Assembly: GCA_046726275.1 (NCBI GenBank)
Contig: JBKPAF010000067.1
Span: 1 to 35,559 of the forward strand
Length of the DNA stretch: 35,559 nt
Direction of reading: 5' to 3'
From: DASXTW01 sp046726275
Lineage (GTDB): Bacteria > Actinomycetota > UBA4738
Positions 30,762-35,559 of the stretch are shown here, piece by piece. The position numbers and the translations under genes were made by a program. Numbering within the stretch: the stretch's first letter is position 1; each line of letters opens with the position of its first letter. Below the pieces are notes generated by a model. The model did no database searches, had not been told where the DNA came from, and was given only the letters and a program-made list of their open reading frames with translations.

Positions 30762-32471
30762 TCAGCAGGATGACTCTCGTAACGAACGATCTTCTGACAC
30801 AAGGTCGCCATCAATCCGGGTGAGGTCGGCGTGGACCGAATCTCCCTCCACGAGGGTGAGGATCACCCGGGCCTCCCCGATCTCCCCGGGCGGCACGGAA
30901 GACAGATCCCTGTCGATCACCGCAAGGTCGGACACCTTGCCGACGTCGATCGAGCCCGTCGATTCGTCGAGATGGTTCACGTAGGCCGACCCGCGCGTGA
31001 ACGCCTCGAGCGCCTGATCAAGGCGAAGGCGCTCGTGTGGAAGGAACGGTTCGATCTCTTCGCCCTCCTCGGCCACGTAGGGGATGCGGGTCACCGCCAC
31101 CTCGATCTCCTTCAGGGGATCCGGGGTCGTCACCGGCCAGTCACTGCCCATGGCCAGCCGGCCACCCTCCTCGAGGATGCCGGCGAACGGATACTGCCAG
31201 CCCGTCCGTTCCTGCCCGAGGAAGGGCAGACACAGGTCCCGCATCTGCCGGTCCAGGCATGCCCAGAACGGCTGGGCGTTTGCCGTCACGCCGAGCCTGG
31301 CGAAGCGAGGCACGTCGTCCGGATGGACGAGCTGGAGGTGAGCGACGTGGTGCCGGCCGTCGGTCTGTCCGTTGGCTCCGAGCGCAATTTCGAACGCATC
31401 CAGGGCCTCCCTGACCGCTCGGTCGCCGATCGCGTGGATGTGGACCTGGAACCCCTCCCGGTCAAGCATGGCCACGTACCGGTTCAACGCTCGGGGCTCG
31501 ATGAAGGAAAGGCCCTTGTTGGCCGTCGGCAGGCCTTTCGCGTCGAGATAGGGCGAGAGCAGGGCGGCCGTGAAGTTCTCCGGGATGCCGTCCTGCATGA
31601 TCTTCACCGAGGTGGCTCGGAATCGGCCCACCGAGCCCGTCGCCCGCTGCTCGACGAGCTCGTGCACCTGCTCCTCGCCCCGGTGCCGGTCCCACCAGAG
31701 GGCCCCCGTCACCCTCGCCGTCAGCGCACCGCGCTCCGCCAACCCCCGGTACGCGCCGAGCGTCGCCGGAGTCACATGGGCGTCCTGCCACGCGGTGATT
31801 CCCAGCGAGTGAAGGTGTGACTGCGCGGCCAGGAGTGCGGCCTCGAGCTCCTCCTGGGACGGCGCCGGTATGCACCGGGACACCAGCTGCATGGCTCCCT
31901 CGTGGAGCGTTCCGGAGGGGGCGCCGTCCTCTTCCCGTTCGATCCTTCCGTCGGGTGGATCAGGCGAGTCCCGCGTGAGGCCGGCAATCTCCAGGGCTTT
32001 CGTGTTCACCCAGGCGCCGTGTCCGTCGCGGTTGGGCAGATAGACCGGCCGGTCCGGGACGACGTCGTCGAGCAGGGAGCGATGGGGAGTCCCGCGGGGG
32101 AAGTGGGCGAGCGACCACCCGCCGCCGAGGATCCAGGGAACGTCCGGGTGAGCAGTCGAGTACCGCCGAACAGCCTCGACGTACCCCTCCGGCCCCGGGA
32201 GGTCGTGCAGCGAGCATCGGGACATGACCAGCCCGCCTCCGTCGGGGTGGATGTGGGCGTCCTGGAACCCCGGCACGACCATCCCTCCGGCGAACCGGAC
32301 GACTCGAGTTTCCGGGCCGATCCAGCCGTCTACCTCGCCTTCCCGGCCCACGGCCACGATGCGGCCGCCCCTGATCGCCACGGCATCAGGCGCCCCCGCA
32401 TCGTCCGGCCCCGACCTCCCCTGCCGAAACACCCGGGCCCCGGCCAGGACGACATCGGCGGGGCCGCTCAC
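30762..32471 (-). CDS. YtcJ-like amidohydrolase
   Basis: The 569-residue enzyme belongs to the amidohydrolase superfamily, YtcJ/AMDH-3 group. Metal-binding motifs are VPGFQDAHIHPDGG (HxH), VHIHAIGDRAV, a carbamylation-candidate Lys in ATSVKIMQDG, HVAHLQLV, and the late Asp in MGSDWPVTTPDP. The N-terminal beta-sandwich segments (VVLAGARVF and the C-terminal SIDVGKVSDLAVID) are intact. Substrates of this group are mostly unknown N-formyl or cyclic amides. GTG 32471 is the start. It lies 33 bases downstream of the UbiA-like gene on the same strand and may be co-transcribed with it. It converges on the DAO gene with 12 bases between the stops. Confidence 0.88.
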   Translation of the reverse strand: MSGPADVVLAGARVFRQGRSGPDDAGAPDAVAIRGGRIVAVGREGEVDGWIGPETRVVRFAGGMVVPGFQDAHIHPDGGGLVMSRCSLHDLPGPEGYVEAVRRYSTAHPDVPWILGGGWSLAHFPRGTPHRSLLDDVVPDRPVYLPNRDGHGAWVNTKALEIAGLTRDSPDPPDGRIEREEDGAPSGTLHEGAMQLVSRCIPAPSQEELEAALLAAQSHLHSLGITAWQDAHVTPATLGAYRGLAERGALTARVTGALWWDRHRGEEQVHELVEQRATGSVGRFRATSVKIMQDGIPENFTAALLSPYLDAKGLPTANKGLSFIEPRALNRYVAMLDREGFQVHIHAIGDRAVREALDAFEIALGANGQTDGRHHVAHLQLVHPDDVPRFARLGVTANAQPFWACLDRQMRDLCLPFLGQERTGWQYPFAGILEEGGRLAMGSDWPVTTPDPLKEIEVAVTRIPYVAEEGEEIEPFLPHERLRLDQALEAFTRGSAYVNHLDESTGSIDVGKVSDLAVIDRDLSSVPPGEIGEARVILTLVEGDSVHADLTRIDGDLVSEDRSLRESSC

Positions 32472-32504
32472 TCCAGGCCCTTGGTGCGGTTCCTCACAAC
32501 GGGC

Positions 32505-33236
32505 TCACGCCACACGCGCGCCCACCATCCCGATGGCCAGGAAGACCATGCCGGCCGCCATGGCCCGCAGCGCTGCCTCGGGGGCGTGCCGGAGCACGGA
32601 CTCGTCGAGGGGAACCTCGGCCCCGTCCTCCAGCCGCATGTGGCCCTCCAGCGAGACCACGGCGCGGCGAAGCCGCCGGACCGGCGTCGACAGCCGGCGC
32701 TGCGCGGCCGAAAGGACCAGGCAGGCCAGGGTCACCGGGATCACCGGCCACCGGAACGTCCCGCCCTGAGCGAAGAATCCCGTGGCGCAGGGAAAGGCAC
32801 CCCACGCGACCGCGAACCAGGCGTCCGTATGGAACCTTCCGCCGGCCACCTCCAGGTTGTAGGCGAGAACGATGAACGCGCCGAACGCCACGAACGGGAC
32901 CAGAACGGGGGAGACCACCACGGCGCCCACCAACCCGAGGAAGACCGCCCCGATCAGGCCCGCTCCCGCGAGGACCTGGAGCGTTCGATCCGAGATACGG
33001 GTCTGGAGCGGCCGGCCCGCGTACTCGTCCAGGGCATGGGCGGCGATGCCCACCGCCAGGAAGAACGCGATCAAGCTGACCACGAGCCTCGCGATCGAGA
33101 AGCGCGGGGCGACCGCAGCCCCGATCGCAACGTACGACAGATGCCAAGCGGTGTACGGGGGGTGAAGCAGGGTCACGTAGTCGCGCCACCCCCCGGGCGT
33201 CAGGGCGTAGAACGCGGGCCGGTCGTCACCCGCCAC
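32505..33236 (-). CDS. Polytopic membrane protein, distantly UbiA-like
   Basis: The 243-residue protein has about six transmembrane helices. A polar stretch HALDEYAGRPLQTRISD after the second helix recalls, but does not match exactly, the Asp-rich prenyl-diphosphate motif of UbiA prenyltransferases. GTG 33236 is preferred over ATG 33275 because AAAGGGG lies about seven bases upstream; the 11-base overlap with the upstream methyltransferase then implies coupling. With a UbiE/MenG-type methyltransferase as its neighbour, a role in quinone or isoprenoid-lipid metabolism is plausible. The sequence alone does not prove catalysis. Confidence 0.68.
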   Translation of the reverse strand: MAGDDRPAFYALTPGGWRDYVTLLHPPYTAWHLSYVAIGAAVAPRFSIARLVVSLIAFFLAVGIAAHALDEYAGRPLQTRISDRTLQVLAGAGLIGAVFLGLVGAVVVSPVLVPFVAFGAFIVLAYNLEVAGGRFHTDAWFAVAWGAFPCATGFFAQGGTFRWPVIPVTLACLVLSAAQRRLSTPVRRLRRAVVSLEGHMRLEDGAEVPLDESVLRHAPEAALRAMAAGMVFLAIGMVGARVA

Positions 33237-33972
33237 GCGAAACCCCTTTCGACCCCCACACGACCACGCCTCCACCCAGGCTCATGACCCGCGCCTCGAC
33301 GTCGTCGATCCCGGCGGCCCGCCACATGTCCAGCTGCTCTTCCATCGGGTACGCCCGATAGAAGCGGGAGATGCTCGGCTCGAGGAACCTGCCGACCTCG
33401 TACCAGGACCGGGAGATGAACCTCCCCACGACCGGCATCACTCCGCGCGTGTACAGGTGCCACAGGCCTCGCCAGACGGTGTTTCCCGGAACGTGGAACT
33501 CGAGATTCGCCAACGTCCCTCCCGGGCGAACCACTCGCGCCACCTCCCTCAAGGTCGAGGCGGGATCCTCCACGTATCGAAGCAGGTAGGTGAAGGTCAC
33601 GGCGTCGAACGTCCCGTCCGGGAACGGCAACCGCTCGCCGCGGCCCAGGACGAAGGAGATCCGGTCACGGAGACCCGCGCGAACCACCCGCCAGGCTCCA
33701 CGACGCACCATGGGTTCGCTCACGTCGAGGCCGACGATCCGGGCGCGAGTCCACCGGGCCAGCTCGAAGGCAACGGCACCGGTCCCGGTGGCGACGTCCA
33801 GCGCCCGCCCGGCAGGTGGCACCGACACCCTGGACACCATGAACCGTCTCCATCTCGGATCCTGGCCGAAGGAAAGGACGGCGCCCACCCGGTCGTACGT
33901 GTCCGGGAGCCCGGCGAAGAGCTGTTGCGCCTGCCGGGTCACCGGTGACGGTCGCGTCTGCACCCCGGTCAT
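33226..33972 (-). CDS. UbiE/MenG-type (demethylmenaquinone) methyltransferase
   Basis: The 248-residue protein follows the UbiE/COQ5 plan: YDRVGAVLSFGQDPRWRRFMV at the N-terminus, motif I ALDVATGTGAVAFELA (residues 58-73), IVGLDVSEPMV, PFPDGTFDAVTFTYLLRYV, and RVVRPGGTLANLEF. This group C-methylates demethylmenaquinone or related quinones, and many members act on other lipids, so the exact substrate is open. There is no good ribosome site, but TAGGCT five bases upstream of ATG 33972 could give a leaderless mRNA. The next gene overlaps its end. Confidence 0.83.
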   Translation of the reverse strand: MTGVQTRPSPVTRQAQQLFAGLPDTYDRVGAVLSFGQDPRWRRFMVSRVSVPPAGRALDVATGTGAVAFELARWTRARIVGLDVSEPMVRRGAWRVVRAGLRDRISFVLGRGERLPFPDGTFDAVTFTYLLRYVEDPASTLREVARVVRPGGTLANLEFHVPGNTVWRGLWHLYTRGVMPVVGRFISRSWYEVGRFLEPSISRFYRAYPMEEQLDMWRAAGIDDVEARVMSLGGGVVVWGSKGVSRGG

Positions 33973-33977
33973 TGCCG

Positions 33978-33983
33978 GAGCCT
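33978..33983 (-). promoter_or_regulatory. Candidate -10 box for the methyltransferase/UbiA-like operon
   Basis: Read on the minus strand, TAGGCT ends five bases before ATG 33972, a spacing that would produce a leaderless transcript. It lies in the 128-base divergent gap. Confidence 0.3.
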
Positions 33984-33998
33984 ACCCTCTCGCGTCGA

Positions 33999-34028
33999 GT
34001 GCCACCTCCGCGCGGGTGCAGCTAGGAT
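33999..34028 (+). promoter_or_regulatory. Candidate promoter of the aldehyde dehydrogenase gene
   Basis: TAGGAT (34023-34028) is a plausible -10 with GTGCCA (33999-34004) as a -35 at an 18-base spacing. A leader of about 65 bases follows, ending in the ribosome site GGAGGT before ATG 34101. The leader is GC-rich, and I see no riboswitch-like fold. Confidence 0.35.
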
Positions 34029-34100
34029 TGAGGGCGGATTCGCCCCGCCGTGAGGTCGCCCGCCGGGGTCCCTCAGTCCCTGCGCGCGGAGGTGCAGACG

Positions 34101-35559
34101 ATGGCACAGAAAGTGCGGATCACGTACGCAACGATGACCGCGGACAACCCCGAGCTCCATGCCGCCTACGAGCAGGGAATCGAGACCGCCAGGTCGTGGC
34201 TGGGGCAGAAGCATCCCTTCTACGTGGGCGGCGAAGCGCGGGAGGGCGAGGGCTACGACGAGGAGCGCTCCCCCATCGACCGGGACATGGTGATCGGCTA
34301 CTTCGCTCGGGCCACCCGCCAGGACACCAGGGACGCCATCAAGGCGGCGAGGAAGGCCTTCCCCAAGTGGTCGGGTACGCCGTGGCAGGAGCGCGTCCAG
34401 ATCATGCACCGGGTCGCGGACAGCATCTCCGACCACGTGTACGAGTTCGCCGCCCTCATGGCCATGGAGGTCGGCAAGAGCCGGCTCGAAGCCCTGGGGG
34501 ACGTCGAGGAGACCGCCGACCTCATCCGCTACTACTGCAAGCAGATGGAGGAGAACGACGGATTCGAGTTCCCCATGGGGTCGCTCTCGGAGAAGGAGCA
34601 CAACCGGAGCGTGATGCGTCCCTACGGGGTGTGGGCCGTGATCAGCCCGTTCAACTTCCCCATGGCGCTCGCTGGAGGTCCGGTCGGCGGAGCGCTGGTT
34701 GCCGGGAACACCGTGGTCCTCAAGCCGTCGCACCAGGGGTACTTCACGGCGCTGAAGCTGTACGAGGCCGTGCGCGACGGTGGCGTGCCGGCCGGCGCGT
34801 TCCACGTCCTCACCGGCCCCGGCTCCGAGGTGGGTCAGGAGCTCTGGAAGAACAGGAACGTGGACGGCCTCACGTTCACCGGGTCTTACGCCGTGGGCAT
34901 GCAGATCTACAAGAAGTTCTCCAGGGCCTACCCGAAGCCGGCCATCTGCGAGATGGGTGGCAAGAACCCGACGATCGTGTCTCGAAAGGCCGACCTGGAC
35001 AAGGCCACGGAAGGGGTCATGCGCTCGGCCTTCGGGTTCTCAGGCCAGAAGTGCTCGGCGTGCTCGCGGGTCTTCGTGGAGCGCCCCGTGTACGAGGAGT
35101 TCACCAAGCTGCTGGTTGAGAAGGCCTCGAAGCTGAAGGTCGCCAATCCCCTCGAGCCGGACACGTACACCGGCCCCGTCATCAACGAGAAGGCCGTGGA
35201 GACCTTCGAGAAGGCCGTTCAGGACGTGAAGAGCGGCGGCGGCAAGGTGCTGATCGGTGGGGAGCGGATCGCCCAGGGCGACCTGGCCCGCGGTCTGTTC
35301 GTCCAGCCGACCGTCGTGGAGGCTCCGCTCGACAATCGAGTGTGGAAGGAGGAGCTGTTCGTCCCGTTCGTGGCAGTGACGCCGGTGGACTCGCTGGACA
35401 AGGCGCTGAAGCTCGCCAACGACACGGAGTACGGGCTGACTGCCGGTTTCTACTCGGAGGACGAGAAGGAGATCAAGAAGTTCCTCGACGGTATTCAGGC
35501 CGGTGTGGTGTACGTCAACCGCAAGGCGGGCGCGACCACCGGGGCATGGCCGGGCATGC
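34101..35559 (+). CDS. pruA: L-glutamate gamma-semialdehyde (P5C) dehydrogenase, 3' end outside the window
   Basis: This aldehyde dehydrogenase starts at ATG 34101 behind GGAGGT (seven bases). It reads without a stop for 486 codons to the window edge. Core motifs are VISPFNFP, AGNTVVLKPS, FTGSYAVG (NAD loop), CEMGGKNP (catalytic Glu), FGFSGQKCSACSR (nucleophile Cys), and GVVYVNRKAGATTGAWPG near the edge. The last stretch and overall length (over 486 residues) are typical of 1-pyrroline-5-carboxylate dehydrogenases, which oxidise glutamate semialdehyde to glutamate in proline and arginine catabolism. A stand-alone enzyme, not the fused PutA, is suggested. A proline dehydrogenase, if present, would lie beyond the window. 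Confidence 0.88.
   Translation, partial: MAQKVRITYATMTADNPELHAAYEQGIETARSWLGQKHPFYVGGEAREGEGYDEERSPIDRDMVIGYFARATRQDTRDAIKAARKAFPKWSGTPWQERVQIMHRVADSISDHVYEFAALMAMEVGKSRLEALGDVEETADLIRYYCKQMEENDGFEFPMGSLSEKEHNRSVMRPYGVWAVISPFNFPMALAGGPVGGALVAGNTVVLKPSHQGYFTALKLYEAVRDGGVPAGAFHVLTGPGSEVGQELWKNRNVDGLTFTGSYAVGMQIYKKFSRAYPKPAICEMGGKNPTIVSRKADLDKATEGVMRSAFGFSGQKCSACSRVFVERPVYEEFTKLLVEKASKLKVANPLEPDTYTGPVINEKAVETFEKAVQDVKSGGGKVLIGGERIAQGDLARGLFVQPTVVEAPLDNRVWKEELFVPFVAVTPVDSLDKALKLANDTEYGLTAGFYSEDEKEIKKFLDGIQAGVVYVNRKAGATTGAWPGM

Noticed and set aside
34029..34100. Possible riboswitch or attenuator in the leader before the aldehyde dehydrogenase.
   Set aside because: Only short GC-rich complementary stretches (about five bases) were seen, with no T-tract or known aptamer pattern.
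1..35559. Search by eye for tRNA, rRNA, CRISPR repeats, insertion-sequence ends and integrases.
   Set aside because: The gaps between genes are short and none showed a cloverleaf, repeat-spacer pattern, terminal inverted repeats with target duplication, or a transposase or integrase motif.

Overview
The window is GC-rich, densely packed chromosomal DNA from a bacterium. Frequent GTG/TTG starts, overlapping GTGA and ATGA junctions, an LLM-class flavin oxidoreductase, AAA-fused nucleotide cyclases, a MoxR/VWA pair, a menaquinone-type methyltransferase and several genes that look leaderless suggest an uncultivated lineage of Actinomycetota or a relative. That placement is an inference. I saw no rRNA, tRNA, CRISPR array, integrase or transposase.

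Region A (1-12.5 kb) is catabolic. Tryptophan 2,3-dioxygenase (no canonical start codon) faces an operon of glutaryl-CoA dehydrogenase, a crotonase without the usual hydratase glutamates, and a RidA-family protein lacking the usual arginine. Next come a second acyl-CoA dehydrogenase, a PaaK-type aryl-CoA ligase with a coupled 69-residue protein, two zinc-ribbon membrane proteins, a fused flavin monooxygenase/Old-Yellow-Enzyme protein of the 2-aminobenzoyl-CoA monooxygenase/reductase type, an LLM oxidoreductase, a hotdog thioesterase and a methyltransferase. Read together this looks like aerobic CoA-dependent degradation of anthranilate derived from tryptophan, ending near glutaryl-CoA. Kynurenine formamidase and kynureninase are not in the window. 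The reductase half of the fused enzyme is cut short at its C-terminus.

Region B (12.6-15.9 kb) is a tightly coupled three-gene envelope cassette: a small DPGTGS membrane protein, a SAM methyltransferase and a membrane-anchored alkaline-phosphatase/sulfatase-fold protein.

Region C (15.9-25.6 kb) holds a VWA-domain protein and a MoxR-like AAA ATPase separated by a 1240-residue cyclase/AAA/SBP_bac_5 fusion, with two secreted or lipid-anchored proteins of unknown function and a four-helix membrane protein.

Region D (25.7-35.6 kb) is a second hydrolytic and oxidative set: creatininase-family amidohydrolase, S66 LD-carboxypeptidase/MccF-like protein, a flavin monooxygenase remnant with a large internal deletion, a Rieske oxygenase divergent from a DAO-type flavoprotein, a YtcJ-like amidohydrolase, a UbiA-like membrane protein, a UbiE/MenG-type methyltransferase, and the start of a glutamate-semialdehyde (P5C) dehydrogenase that runs off the window end.

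There is no stretch over 300 bases without a gene. The longest gaps (about 95-130 bases) are divergent or operon-start regions and are described as regulatory features where something is visible.
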